The notes: generated from the letters alone by a model not told the origin. A stretch of 64,000 nucleotides of DNA from Allolobophora icterica (GCA_963556255.1 OY744610.1:8799751-8863750); one strand, 5' to 3'; counted from the stretch's first letter, positions 1 to 11,203 are shown. Translations and numbers: made by a program.

Positions 1-309
1 GTAAGGTCTGTCATTCGCGATCGGCTTAATCCGCGAATTAGCTTTAATATAAACAAACGGGAATTTTGTACTTCACGTTTTCATTTTAAAGACTCACACT
101 GGAAAATACATTTTCAAATCTTTTAAAACCGTCTTTGGACGGGCAGCATCCAGTACAACACAACAAGAAACTATCTTGATAGAAACAAGAAACTGAAGAA
201 AGAGATTATTCTTTTGCTTTCATCACTGCGGCATAAACAGAGTGAGAAATATAGGCCAGAAGGTGATGATGATTATTACATCGATGACTACGACGATGAT
301 CGTGATGTT

Positions 310-555
310 ATTGGGCAGGGGGATAGAGTAATGGTAACACTCATGGTAACACTCATGGCCAGGAGAGCAGCAGGAGAACAGCACGCGGTTCGATTCCCGC
401 AGCCCCTCGGGCGGGCACCTGGGCTGCCATAATGTGTGTTTAGCTATGAAAATTAATTAAGATAATTGTACTGTCATGTTTCAATGTAATCTTACTGCGT
501 TTTTCGGTTTGAATTAATAAAGAAAAGAATATTATTATCGTTATTATTATTATTA

Positions 556-637
<82 letters not shown>

Positions 638-640
638 CAT
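310..640 (+). mobile_element. tRNA-derived SINE with (ATT)n tail
   Basis: An A-box-like stretch (TAGAGTAATGG, about 326) is followed by a canonical B box (GGTTCGATTCC, about 387). This is the split pol III promoter of a tRNA-headed SINE. An unrelated AT-rich body follows and the unit ends in about 90 bp of ATT repeats (about 549-640). The head does not fold convincingly as a complete tRNA, so it is not called a tRNA gene. Orientation is inferred from the promoter order and the 3' tail. Confidence 0.6.
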
Positions 641-654
641 TATTAACTATTAAC

Positions 655-811
655 TTGTCCTCCTCTCTCCTGCCCAGTTTCGCAAGCGCCTGAAAACATT
701 TCTCTTTGTCAGTTAAGACACTGACCCGGATCGGGAGCGCCTCTGATTATGAGTGGCGCTATATAAATTCTCGATTACAATTAAAATTACAATTATTATT
801 ATTATTATTAC

Positions 812-868
<57 letters not shown>

Positions 869-870
869 AA
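655..870 (+). mobile_element. L2-type LINE 3' end with (ATT)n tail
   Basis: The stretch carries the tail motif seen repeatedly in this window: GAGCGCCTCTGA, then GTGGCGCTATATAAAT, then TTACAATTATT running into an ATT microsatellite (about 795-867). The same motif closes the full-length LINE at 38.5-41.8 kb. Only the last ~130 bp before the tail are present, so this is a 5'-truncated insertion. Confidence 0.65.
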
Positions 871-879
871 AATTTCGCA

Positions 880-2330
880 AATGTTTTAATTCATCGTGTT
901 ATCATTATCCGGTAATATTAAAATCAGGCTTCTAGTTCCGCATCGTGCCTAGGCACGCGATAGTATTGAACCTCTGGATTGTGATGGATATTTTTTGTAT
1001 TTTTTATTATTATTGTTTAAGATACAAATCGAAATTTGATGTGCATGAATCAAAGAGTTGGTGTGGCTGGTTCTAAGGGCACTATTAAATCTAGGCTGAA
1101 CGAAGCTGATGTGTTTCTGAACTGCTAAGTAGAGCATTTAGAAGCATGGTTGAATGCTGTCTGGCTGAGTTGATGGCTGTGTCTCTTTTGTCTGTCGGGT
1201 TATTTACGTACATCTGCTTTTATTTGCCACTCTGTGCATTTATTTCTTCCAGTTACCAACCACAACTTCCACTTCTACCACTACATGCACTCCCACCACC
1301 ACAATCACCTCCTCATTATCTATCATACCAAGTGGATCAGGTACATGAGGTCAGAAGTGCAGACGTAGATGTTGCATGACAAATCGGATGAGTGTTTTCC
1401 ACTTAGTCGTCATTGAGTTTCCCTCTTAACAAAGCAAACACTTCTATAAGCTGCCTGGCTGCATGGCTTTTCAATTTCATGTCCTGTTGTTTGCTTTGTT
1501 AAAGGATCCTGATATCTAACTTTTCATTCGTGCAAGGCACGAAGTAGTCTAGTTAGTGTGTAGGTTTAATATCAATCAATTGAGGTGGAGCTGAAAGCAT
1601 GGCTTGTTTTTGTGTTCATAAATGTAACACTGGTATTTTATGTTGAACTTCCTGGATAGACTTGCTTATTATTAAATTCTGCATAAATTTAAGAGTTTGT
1701 AAATTTATATAATATTAACTCTAACTTACAGTAATAATGCTGTTGTACAGACTGCCGTTAGCGCTTTTTCAAAGAGCATTTTGGCTAAATAGCATACACG
1801 ATGCAGAAGATTTATGTCTCTTGAACTTCACCCGCCCTCTTGATCGAGCGTATACCGTCCCCAAAAATGGGATAGTACTTAATGACAAACTGCATATGTC
1901 ATATTTAATATTAACCAGGTGTAACTATTTATGCAATATCGTATATTTTTTGTGAAACCACAAACAGTTCTGTTGTAATAAATGCAAATTAAATAATTTA
2001 GTAGTAGATCAAAATTTCTGATTCAGAAAAGTCCGCAATGTTTACGTTAGCTAAAAATGGGTCATGATCATCGACCAAATATTTTTTTGTAAGCATTTCA
2101 AGTCCAGACATGCTGAGCAACATTTTGACATGATAATAATTACATTTAATTGTTCTTCTAACGTATAAGTCTTAATTAATTTATTATGAATTTTTTACAT
2201 AGTGTCCCATTTTGATGGACGATAGGCACTAATGGGTTTTAAACCATTCCGGTAGACTTTGTAATTCATTAGGCCTATTTAACTCTATTATGTAGAGTTT
2301 CAAGAGATTTATCAGACAGAAATACCTTGG
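880..2330. other. Intergenic or intronic, nothing recognised
   Basis: AT-rich single-copy-looking sequence. Short open frames at 1146-1379 and 1737-1955 have no recognisable domain, signal or good splice context. Nothing supported here. Confidence 0.5.
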
Positions 2331-2400
2331 TATCGTCGGCAAAGGTTATAAATGAAGAATTGACGAGGAGTTCGATATATGGTTTATGTATATCTCGCGT

Positions 2401-2575
2401 TGAAATAAAGTCTCCCCGGGGAGAGTTTATTTCAAGGGGGATGAAATATTCTCTTCCCCCGGAGATTTTGTTTCAGAATAATATAGTCTCCGGGGGACGA
2501 CTTTATTCTGAAACAGATCCGCCGGGAGAATCTGTTTCGAAATAGTCTCCGAGGGGAGATTTTGGGAGGAGACTC
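2401..2575. repeat. Array of C/G-centred hairpins
   Basis: Consecutive imperfect palindromes share the plan (T)GAAAyA..TCTCC-CCGG-GGAGA..TrTTTCA. The first (2401-2434) has 17-bp arms with one mismatch around CCCCGGGG. The third (2471-2513) has TTTCAGAATAA/TTATTCTGAAA arms. The fourth (2510-2538) has GAAACAGAT/ATCTGTTTC arms. A second (2442-2475) and a partial fifth are more diverged. The unit is about 36-40 bp. No coding potential fits. It may be a tandem of a foldback unit or the subterminal array of a DNA transposon. Confidence 0.7.
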
Positions 2576-3191
2576 TGTCACGGGACACCGGCGTGAGAGA
2601 AGGAGAGAAAACCCTCCCTCCATTCCTCCCTCACTGGCGCTAGCCGTGGGCTGGCGTCAGGTATGGAGGGAGGGAGGCCCTCCGTCCGTGTATGAGGCGA
2701 CCCTGGATTGACCATAATAAGTCCATAGTCGAAGTTACGCGACGGACGGAATAACAGACGGGTCATCGGATATTACGTTGGTAGATACTGGTTTAGTTAG
2801 CTATTGTGACATGTGAATTACAGAATATTATGTTACATTGGCATGAAGGCTGTGTGGTTTAGAATCTAACCTAACACACAAATTGGTACTTGTCAAGACT
2901 ACTTGTGAGGCTGTGAGTTTATTTCAAGTAGGCCTATTTGTTTCAACTGCAAAACCAATTAGCTGAATCTGACTTGCAGAGATGAATGCGTTTCATTTAC
3001 TGAGATAGATTTTCCAACAGTTAAATAACACTGGTCAACAAATAAAATTTTTTTTCTCGTTGCCAAGGATATTTGAACAATTCTTTGGTATTTTGGGGTC
3101 GCTGAATTCAAAAATGGAAGTGGTTTTTTCGAATTGGCTCTAGTTCATGAGATAATGGACACCTCGAAATAAACAACTAAATGTTTTAATT

Positions 3192-3400
3192 TTGTGTTTT
3201 GTAGCGAATTTGCCGGTCAGCATCGCGTCCGTGTGTTTGTCTCCTTGTATGTGTCTTTGTATGCTTCTTTGTATGTGTGCATATGTGTCTTTGTATATGT
3301 GCGTATGTGTCTTTGTTTCTGTGCGTATGTGTCTTTGTATGTGTCTTTGTATGTGTGTATATGTCTGCCTGTATGTGTGTATGTATTTACTTGTTTGGCT
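3192..3400 (+). repeat. TG/TATG-rich low-complexity tract
   Basis: Imperfect repeats of TGTATGTG and TGTCTTTG run for about 180 bp inside the CACTA-like element. They create Cys/Met/Tyr-rich open frames in several registers that are not genes. Confidence 0.75.
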
Positions 3401-3544
3401 CGGATTATGTCTTGATGTTAGTTGCTGTCCCTCTGTACTCTGTGAACTGTCCGGACACCCTGTCCGGACCATGTCCAGACACTGTTACCTACCCCCACTC
3501 CGGACACTTCGAATGCTATATAAGTTTGAATCATAAAAATTATC

Positions 3545-3940
3545 ATGGATTCTGATTTCACAAAATGTATGAATGGTCCGGAAGCTTCTGCCTGTTGCAG
3601 TTTTGTCTTAGTTGTGCTGAACTTTTTAGGCAACAACTAAGCAGACAATTACGAAGAACTGGTGCAAAACATGCTCACAAACTTAAGAAATTTGGGTACT
3701 AGTATGAGCATAAAGGTACACTTTCTTCATAGCCACTTAAATAGATTTCCATATAATCTTGGACATGTCAGTGAGGAACAAGGTGAGAGGTTTCACCAAG
3801 ACATAAAGGTCATGGAAGAAAGGTATCAAGGCAAATGGGACACACACATGATGGCAGACTATTGCTGGAGCCTCCAACGTGATTGTCCTGATAACCGACA
3901 TAAAAGAAAATCATACAAATGGCGTTTAACTATGCATTAA
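3545..3940 (+). pseudogene. Transposase-like C-terminal fragment
   Basis: The open frame encodes a conserved block with HFLHSHLNRFP, EEQGERFHQDI, MEERYQGKWD and MMADYCWSLQRD. I recognise this as the C-terminal part of a protein found repeatedly in arthropod, mollusc and other animal genomes and usually tied to a DNA transposon. I cannot name its class with certainty. An in-frame stop (about 3642) separates this block from a short upstream piece ending NFLGNN. It lies within CACTG-ended inverted repeats, so it is probably the remnant of that element's transposase. The N-terminal and catalytic parts are missing. Confidence 0.6.
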
Positions 3941-3949
3941 TTAATTGAT

Positions 3950-4965
3950 TAAGTAAGTAAGTAAGTTAGTACATTCTTTAATAAACGCTAGCAAACGCAC
4001 ATCGCTTTACATACACAAAGGGGAAAGAAAAAATATAACAGTAATAATGACGTTAGATCATAAATGAAATAATAGAAACAGAGCCTAACTGTACAGCATC
4101 CTACACAGGAAACCTCGTTGGGTAAGGGAGTCAAATCTAGGGAGAAACAGATTATGGGAACGAGGGCGCAAATCATACCCGGTCTTTAGAACGGGAGTTA
4201 AAAGGTCATGGAGGAGGTGATTAGGATTTTTGAGAATGCTATTAAAGAGACCACGATCAGCTTTTTTGCAGAGTTCCTCAAAAGTAGGAAAAGAAGGAGG
4301 AAGGGAGCGAAGACGAACCAACGTACGAATAATTGCGCCCAAATGATCAAGTTCCTGCTTGTTGGCAAAGCAACCATACCTGGGAACAGCATAGCATACA
4401 GTGGTAGTCCGTATCACGTCATGAAGCCTGGGGCCCGAGAGCCCATGAGAAATCAAAATACGATGAGCGTAAAGGGATTGTTTAGCCTTTATGGTCAGTT
4501 TTTGGATATAAGGAGAGAATTCAAACTTATTGGTTATTTCAATTCCTAATATTTTTAATGAAGAGACCCTTGAGATTCCTCATATAGGTGATGGATAGGA
4601 TATAAGGATCGTCTTGGACACTTGGTGAAGATAATGTAGCTGGATTTAGAATGGTTACGATGAAGATTGCATCTCTGGGCCCAGGATTTATGTGATCAAG
4701 TTCTGCAACAGTGGTGGAGATATTAGAAACCAGTATGAGAAGATAGCAGTCATCTGCTCATTTGAAGATGCGATTAAAGTGGTAGAGAGGTTTTAAACCA
4801 GACATGGCTGCAACAAAATTGGTGGGACCCATGCCGAAGCCCTGTATGATACTTGCATTAATTCAGGCCAGGGACGATGTGATACCATGGAACTTAGTGC
4901 AATGACCAGTTGGTCGGCCAGGAAAGAGTGTCTGACAGTGTCAATAGCCTTAGAAAAGTCAAAAA
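3950..4965 (-). pseudogene. CR1/jockey-like LINE, RT 3' part
   Basis: Read on the minus strand, an RT palm fragment (FSKAIDTVRHSFLADQL, near 4950) leads through stops and frameshifts to LKILGIEITNKFEFSPYIQK and then to an open 123-codon stretch (4085-4456). That stretch contains HDVIRTTTV, KKADRGLFNSILKNPNH and YDLRPRSHNLFLP. This C-terminal signature matches the LINE at 48-51 kb and the fragment at 26.8 kb. The 3' end is a TTAC tetranucleotide tail (about 3952-3967). It is inserted in the CACTA-like element. Confidence 0.75.
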
Positions 4966-5659
4966 ATTGTGCTTTTTATCAATCAGCTTACCATGTTTAA
5001 ATGTTATCAGACCGAAGACAATGCCATTATGTATTTTATGTGTGCACTTTGGTACAAAATTTGAGACAATTTCAATGCGATTTGTTACTGTGCTCCGTTT
5101 AACCATTAAATTCTCATAATTGTCGAATAACTCAAAAACTAGAGCCAATCTAGCAAAACCGACTCCATATTCGGAAACAGCACCACAGGTTTACCCTAAA
5201 ATCGCTCTAATATAATCGGCAATAAAATCATTGTTGACCAGTGTAATGAATAAGTGATTTCAACGTAGGTTAATGTCAGAGTGTAAGATGGTTGGGTGGT
5301 TTAGTTCTCTAGCCTGATTATCAACTCTGGCTTGCGTCATTGACAGCGATGAACACATGAGCAGCCATCAGAAAGTTGCAAAAAATGTCGAGGCAGCATC
5401 TGATATACTGTAATAATAATAATAATAATAATCATGATTCAAAGTCTATTTCTCTGTGTGACCAGCTGCTTATTCTTCCTCCTTCTGCACATATCAATGT
5501 TCATGAAAATCTCTTAACAAATCTTTGTGTGTATCTTGAATAATTTACATGAATATGCATCGTGGGATGTTGTAGAAGACCGATATGAAACTGTTTGCGG
5601 TATTTTGCACTCGGCGAATGTCATTATTATATTTGAGAAATGTTTGTTTGTTTTTCTCT

Positions 5660-5830
5660 ACTAGATTCAACGGCACCTACAGAACAACTCAGTCTTTCTG
5701 GTATGATTCTGAGTCAAATTGGAATGTCTTCTCAATGGGCTATAATGAAACTAATGCCTGCCTCTCTATTAACCAACTTCGTAATTTTCTTGTGACTGGA
5801 CAGACTTTGCTCAACTTATTTTTGCCTCGG
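5660..5830 (+). other. Possible exon upstream of the receptor tail
   Basis: A good pyrimidine tract and acceptor (TTTTTCTCTACTAG, ending about 5664) precede an open frame beginning FNGTYRTTQSFWYDSESNW and containing GYNETNACLSI, with two possible N-glycosylation sites. It lies upstream of the transmembrane exon on the same strand, so it could be an ectodomain exon. No domain is recognised and no clear donor was found. The frame runs on into low-complexity sequence. Weakly supported. Confidence 0.25.
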
Positions 5831-7210
5831 CTTCGCTTGTCTTTCACTGTCTATCTGTCTGTCTCTCTGTCGCTTGCTCTTGGTCTCTATCCCCTCGCTC
5901 AGTGTACATATGCTGATGATGGAGTTTTGAAGTTGCTGACTTCATGCATCATATCCTGCATCCGTCATCCAGGCAGTCTTGAGCTTAGGCGCATACACAG
6001 GTGGATACGAGCCCCACATCCGTCTGCGTTATTCCTCGTGGACTATCAACAAATCGGTGTTGTGTGTTTCTTTAGCTGTTGATCTCGGTTGTCTGCTTGA
6101 ATTAGCATGGCGCATTATGTAATTCATTCATTAACCTAGCCGCATTCACGTTCCAATAAATTTATGAAAACGTAAATTATCTACGAAATTTCTCAGCGCC
6201 ATACAAACACCGACGCTGTATGAAATTAAGACTGGAAGAGTCAGAATTATACACACACCTGATGCACCAGATTATTTGTAGATGAAGTTTGGTAGATGGA
6301 TAGCTCACTGAATCAATAGATTTTCTGTGGAAGCCAAACTCAATCAGTATCTCATATTATCATTGATCATAAACATTATCCCAGTCAGTCAGAGTTTGAA
6401 GCCATCAAGGAACTTGCTTTAGATTTGTAATGTCAACATGCTGGATCACTGATGGATCTCGCTCTCCGATCTCGATATTTTAGCATTTGCTTCTTGCTGT
6501 TAGCAGTTGCGTACATCTTAGAGCTTCATTGACAACCTTTTCTGCTTAAGCTGAGCTAATGATCAACTGACAGGCTGATGAGCTTTACCTGCTTCGAGTC
6601 TAGCTTTGTTATGAATCTTTATTGTAAGCAACATGTCTCTTAAGCGCTAATTTAAAGCTATGCGGAGGGCACCACATTATTCACGAGCGCAGATAATTAT
6701 GTCAAAGGAAGATCGGAGTTCGGTTGCCAGAGGGACAACAGAGTGGGAGGAGTATGTTGGGGACATTATTATAACAGCGCTGTAGAAGCCATCTTCTTTG
6801 CAATAACTGCAATCTATATCTAATTAACAATCAATCTCTTCGGCATGACTCACCTGGATTGAAACTCGATTAATAACTTGCATGGTTTCGGAAGTGCTGC
6901 TGAGTTTCCAAATTGAGACTATTTTAAAATCCTGTTTATTCTCTGGCCTGACGCCATTGGATGTGAATAATACTGGAAAATGTTTTAGTTTTCAACCTTG
7001 TTCTGAGTTAGAGAGTTAAGAAATCGAACCTTAAAGTAGATTAAATTTAATTCGTTGATGTTCTTCGTAAATGCAGTCTCTCGGTCATAGTCTCATGGAA
7101 TGGTGATTAATGAAGAGTTTAATTTGTTCAATGTTAACTGGGGTAGCCTAATATTCACCCATTTTATGCAGTTGCAATGAGTTCGTCTTGGCACTGAAGT
7201 AATTTTTTTT
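5830..7210. other. Putative intron, nothing recognised
   Basis: Non-coding, AT-rich, with CT-rich low complexity near 5850-5890. It is probably intronic to the receptor gene if the 5.66-kb exon is real, and otherwise intergenic. Confidence 0.4.
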
Positions 7211-7214
7211 ACAG

Positions 7215-7343
7215 ATGGATTATCAGAAACAAATAAGATCATAATCGGTGTTTGCATTGGCGTCGGTGGATCATTGGTTTTAGGTGGTATTCTCTTTGCT
7301 GTTCTGTACAAGAGATATGAGCGAATCAAAAGAACTAAGACAG
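7215..7343 (+). CDS. Transmembrane exon of a type I receptor
   Basis: A strong acceptor (TTTTTTTTACAG) and a donor (CAG/GTATTT) bound a 129-nt exon that is phase 1 at both ends. It encodes GLSETNK, then a hydrophobic span (about 21 residues, IIIGVCIGVGGSLVLGGILF), then a basic stop-transfer stretch (KRYERIKRTK). The glycine-rich helix and positive-inside tail show one membrane pass with the C-terminus in the cytoplasm. The ectodomain must lie upstream (+ strand), partly outside what can be recognised here. The next exon is at 7792 and joins in frame. The receptor family is unidentified. Confidence 0.8.
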
Positions 7344-7791
7344 GTATTTTAGAAATAGCTCTATACTTACTTTTATCAGGGATTGTTCTCGCATCTCAAT
7401 GTGAGAGATAATTTTAGCATTAGGCCTAACTCGTAGTATGACCGTATATCTGAGCGTTACTTTTTAATTTAATTCAATAGTTTGTCATTTGTTATTTAAT
7501 TAATAATACACTTTCTTCGACTAACTTGTTAGAGTTCTTTAACAATGGTGTTTTGTTCAATAATGCAGTTAATTAATGTAGCATGTTGCTTGGTTTTCTT
7601 TAATAAAATGTCCATTTAATTGTGATGGTTTTTATAATAGGATGTATATTTTGCACAGTCGGAGGCAAGTGGAATTAGATATAGCCTACGACTAAGATTT
7701 ACATAAATGAAAATTTGTTTCTGCAATAATTTATATAAGAAGCAGCTTTTTAATGCACACTGTAATTTCTATTCTAATTTCTGTGTGGTAG

Positions 7792-8069
7792 ATGATGAAA
7801 GGACAGACAGAATCCATAGAATAGTATCTCAAAATGCTGTGAACAGCTCCACTAGAGACAATTCGACCATAATTCCTCACTACGAACCTCTCGATGTTCT
7901 CTCGGCGCAGAATTTGAACGCTGGACCAACATATGAACCGTTGACAACAGCAAACGAATCCAGTTTAAGCGAATATGAAAGTCTTCAACAGAGAGAACTT
8001 TCGCCATCAGAAGAATATGAGGCTATTAGAGTCCAAGGAAGAGAGAACAATAATGGCATGAAATTCTAA
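7792..8069 (+). CDS. Cytoplasmic-tail exon with four tyrosine motifs
   Basis: The terminal exon starts after GTGTGGTAG at 7791. A G from the preceding exon completes the first codon (Asp), giving one continuous frame to the TAA at 8067-8069. The ~92-residue tail is acidic and Ser/Thr/Asn-rich. It has four tyrosines in near-identical contexts, HYEPL, TYEPL, EYESL and EYEAI, separated by 13, 10 and 10 residues after each hydrophobic +3 position. Y-x-x-hydrophobic motifs are known as SH2-binding sites (ITAM/ITIM-like) or AP-2 endocytosis signals. The E at +1 and the regular spacing favour phosphotyrosine docking, which is inference. ITAM spacing (6-8) is not met. Confidence is high for coding and moderate for role. 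Confidence 0.8.
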
Positions 8070-8490
8070 AGAAATTTATAACAAACATGCCGAATATTCG
8101 TTCTAACAGTATTTCATTTCTATATCAAAACCAGTCTAGTTTCTAGTATAAAAATTATCCTAAGACCGATTATAATTAAAATAATTTTTCTAGTGTATTT
8201 TGAGATAGGTTAGTCAAGATTCGCCTAGGCCTATATGTTGAAATGTGCAACGTCTGACAGTCCTTCTATAAATGCATGGAAGTGTGATACTGAAACTGAC
8301 AAAATCAATATTACCATGGATAGTTTATCAGTGTTTGAAGTCTGAACTGTTGTTATATTGCAAGTTAGCTAATTCTACGAAACAGAGAGCACTGAGCATA
8401 GATCACTTGTTAACTAAGATTTTTAGATTGTGCCATTTGGTGTCTAATAACATTAGCTGCATTTCGCCACCTCAGCCATTTCTATTATAG
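8070..8490. other. 3' UTR / intergenic
   Basis: AT-rich sequence after the receptor stop codon. No canonical gene is seen. Confidence 0.4.
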
Positions 8491-8682
8491 ATTGCCAGCA
8501 TTGCATGCAAGATTCGAAGGAAAAAAAACAAAGGCAGGCCAAGACAACGCTGTATATAATATAAATGAGGATATAACTTCACTGGGACTAACGCTAAGGG
8601 GAGCAGTGGAACTGACAAATGACCGAGGAAAATGGACATATTTATTCACGCCCATCGCTGCCAAATGGCTGGCGTCAGGAAC

Positions 8683-8706
8683 TGATGATGACGATGATGA
8701 TTATTG

Positions 8707-8760
<54 letters not shown>

Positions 8761-8800
8761 CGATGATGATGATGATGATCATGACGACAACACAGATTAT
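8683..8800 (+). repeat. (GAT)n microsatellite
   Basis: Nearly pure GAT repeats run for about 100 bp (about 8700-8795). In different frames they give poly-Asp, poly-Met and (antisense) poly-His, none of which is supported as protein. Confidence 0.9.
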
Positions 8801-9399
8801 GATAGTAATGATCATGATTGTGCAGATTGTCTAAGTCAGCTGTTGGTTTATGATCTACATCATTCAACGAGACACGGCGTGAAGAGTTTACCTCCTCGAA
8901 GACGAACATAATCCATGCACCATTATGGATTACCAGGAAGTACAAAATCCGCATTGCAGAGTCGTCTTCTGCACAAGAAATCTGTGCTTTATATAAACTT
9001 TATTTAGCAACAAATGGAGAGCAGAAAAATAACGAAACACAAATGCAGAAAAGAAAAAGCTATTTAAAAATAAAGATAACTCAAATAGAATTGAATTATT
9101 CAGTCTATTATTTCAGTCTAATTGAAAATAATAGATTTTTGCCCAGAAGTCACAATAATACTACAGTTTTGCAGTGCATCGTAGTTAGAGGTCTGCGGGT
9201 AGAGCATTTTGCTACCCGACCCATACCCATAACACAGGACAGTTACCCCTACCCTTACCCGACCTGTACTCATGATACTACCCGACGCGACCGTCAGGGC
9301 CGCCGACAGAAATTCCGGGCCCCTAGGCAGAGCATTCACGGGCCCCTAGGCAGAACAGTCGCGACAACGTCCGGGGCAGCGACTGAACTGGCCGCGACG

Positions 9400-9651
9400 C
9401 GAAAAAATATGAAGTATGCAGCCCTCCCTACTACGCTTAGCTTTGTCCCTATTGCGCCAGAAACTCTGTGCCCCTTCAACATATCTGGCCCTGAATTCAT
9501 TACAGAGTTAGGCCGGCGACTGACAACGATCACGGGGGACCCACTCGAGACCATACACTTGATCCATCGCCTCTCCATATGCACTCAACGATTTAACGCC
9601 GTGACGTTTCGAGGCACTTTTGCACAGTTAATCTGGGACGATGACCGCTAG
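9400..9651 (+). pseudogene. Retroelement RT C-terminal tail fragment
   Basis: The end of an open frame (stop at 9649-9651) encodes a block with FVPIAPETLCPF, ELGRRLTTITGDPLET and HRLSICTQRFNAV. This P-x-A-x-ETLG / LGRR / TG-x-P-x-ET / QR-x-S / QR-x-NA pattern is the C-terminal tail I associate with reverse-transcriptase proteins of non-LTR elements in many invertebrate genomes. The upstream part of the frame (9043-9300) is low complexity, with imperfect TACCCGACC/TACCCATA repeats. No RT palm is present. Assigned from memory of the family, so moderate confidence. Confidence 0.55.
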
Positions 9652-9699
9652 CTCTGGAACATAACGCCTCTGAGAGCAGTTTCTAGGAACCTGATGGAT

Positions 9700-10255
9700 C
9701 AATTGTACCTCGGGCGAAAAATAATAATAGAGAAAACTTTCGCATCACGATTTACGGTTGGCAATAAGTGAGATCAGTTAGTTTTCTTACGAACTTTGAA
9801 GCGATATGAAAGTCGACAACTTACGATAGAAGCGGTGAAAGTGAAACGTGTTTAACGATCACCTTTTCGATGTATGTATGTAATGTGTTTAGCGGTTAAC
9901 TGGTAGAGCGAAACTAGGTTGAAGTCGACGGTTCACCTATAACAACATCGTCCGCCATTTACAAGGGAAGAACGTAGGACGAATCACTCCTCTCGACGAC
10001 CAATCATCCAGTCAAAGACTCAAAGAAAACGTAACTGTGCAACCAAATCTAGATATTTTGGGATCTAACAATGATAATAAAATGTAATCTGATGCTGGTT
10101 TAGGTATATTTATAAAGAATTTGATTGATAATTCTTAGACATAGATTAACTGTCTGGATTACTTGAACATATAATGCTGGCTTGAACGCTGGACATTAAA
10201 TCTTTTATAGAAAAACTTGGAGCCCGTTTTCTATATAATCTTCTGTTACTTCCCG
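9700..10255. other. No gene recognised
   Basis: Single-copy-looking non-coding sequence. No convincing splice sites or frames. Confidence 0.4.
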
Positions 10256-10261
10256 GTTTTA

Positions 10262-10318
10262 AAATTTAAAGTGATTCGACAGAAGACAGAGGTTCTTCTG
10301 TCGAATCACTTTAAATTT
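10262..10318. repeat. Perfect 25-bp inverted repeat, 7-nt loop
   Basis: Left arm 10262-10286 and right arm 10294-10318 are exact reverse complements (AAATTTAAAGTG...AGAAGA), with the loop CAGAGGT. No target duplication or shared sequence with other elements is seen. A fold-back (template-switch) event or a hairpin RNA are both possible. Confidence 0.9.
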
Positions 10319-10319
10319 A

Positions 10320-11200
10320 AAAAAGTCAGTCATCACAGTAAAATCGTTTTAACAATTAGACTGACCACAGCGTTCTAACCTTTCTTTAGGATAAATCTTT
10401 CTTGTCTGGCCTGTTCTGCGAGTTCCAACCCTAAATTCACGAATATTGTTTTCTTCATCTCGGATCTACTACGTCTTTTCAGTTTGTTGCCGTCGTATTT
10501 CTTCTTCAGTTTTCCTTTCTTAAATTCTGTCTTCTGCTTAAGTCTTCATTGATCAGCCTCGTATGTAACGTTCTGTCGTCTGTTCTATTTAAATTTCTAA
10601 CTGCTGCTCCTGCAACCCGTGTCTTACTTGTCAAGCTTCTTCTGCTTTCTTCTCTTTCCTCCCTGCATAGTTCTGTTTTTCTTATTTCTCTCTCAGTAGA
10701 CGACTAGACGTACATCTTCTTGTCTTCTTTTCTCTCACTCCTCCTGTCTATGCCTTTCCTCTCTATCTTTTTTATCTGTACTACGTTTCTATCATATCTC
10801 TCTTCCCATCAAGTCATCATCATCCTTCATCATGTTAAACACTTCCATTGTCATAGGCCAAGTTGGTTTCTCTACCAAATTTTCAACAGCGCCTCTCACG
10901 TCACTCTCTTCCTCTTCTCTCAGCTAGATCTCTGCAAGAATTCCATCAAAGCGTTCTTCGACCATTCTTTAGTTTCTCTTCCTAACCGATCTTCGCAAAT
11001 GTTTGTTTCATCGCTCCTGGCGATCTTTATTTCTGCATGTGTAGGCCCTGTGAACATGACATGTTGTCGTTCCCCGTCACTTCAGTGATTCCACTTGATA
11101 AAATCGATGTATTTCTGTGGACTTTCAACGATATTTTTCTTGACCTGTGGACTATATCGTCGGACTATTTTTAGGTTGGCGATGGATTCGGTTGTTATTA
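10320..11200. other. CT-rich non-coding stretch
   Basis: Pyrimidine-rich sequence with an open frame (10720-11088) that has no domain. Its Ser/Leu/Phe-rich composition follows from the CT bias. Not called as a gene. Confidence 0.45.
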
Positions 11201-11203
11201 AAT

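Larger units (their letters stand above)
3029..5243. mobile_element. CACTA/Chapaev-like DNA transposon relic
   Basis: Inverted ends read CACTGGTCAACAA at 3029 and its reverse complement ending at 5243, flanked by TAA on both sides (3026-3028, 5244-5246). About 100 bp of subterminal sequence is also similar between the ends, including TTGGCTCTAGTT. CACTG ends with a 3-bp duplication fit the CMC (CACTA, Mirage, Chapaev) group; this assignment is inference. The interior holds a transposase-like fragment (3545-3940) and a LINE inserted in the opposite orientation (3950-4965). Confidence 0.65.

Noticed and set aside
310..420. A functional tRNA gene
   Set aside because: Only A- and B-box promoter similarity; no complete cloverleaf could be formed, and the context is a SINE.
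440..935. Poly-Ile, poly-Leu open frames over 60 codons
   Set aside because: They are translations of ATT microsatellites at SINE and LINE tails.
7792..8069. Canonical ITAM in the receptor tail
   Set aside because: Spacing between YxxL/I motifs is 10-13 residues, outside the 6-8 rule.
9290..9380. Additional hAT MITE starting CAGGGCCGCCGACAG
   Set aside because: Only one end is recognisable; no matching inverse end or target duplication.
10720..11088. 122-codon open frame as a membrane protein gene
   Set aside because: Ser/Leu/Phe composition follows from CT-rich DNA. No family, no splice support.
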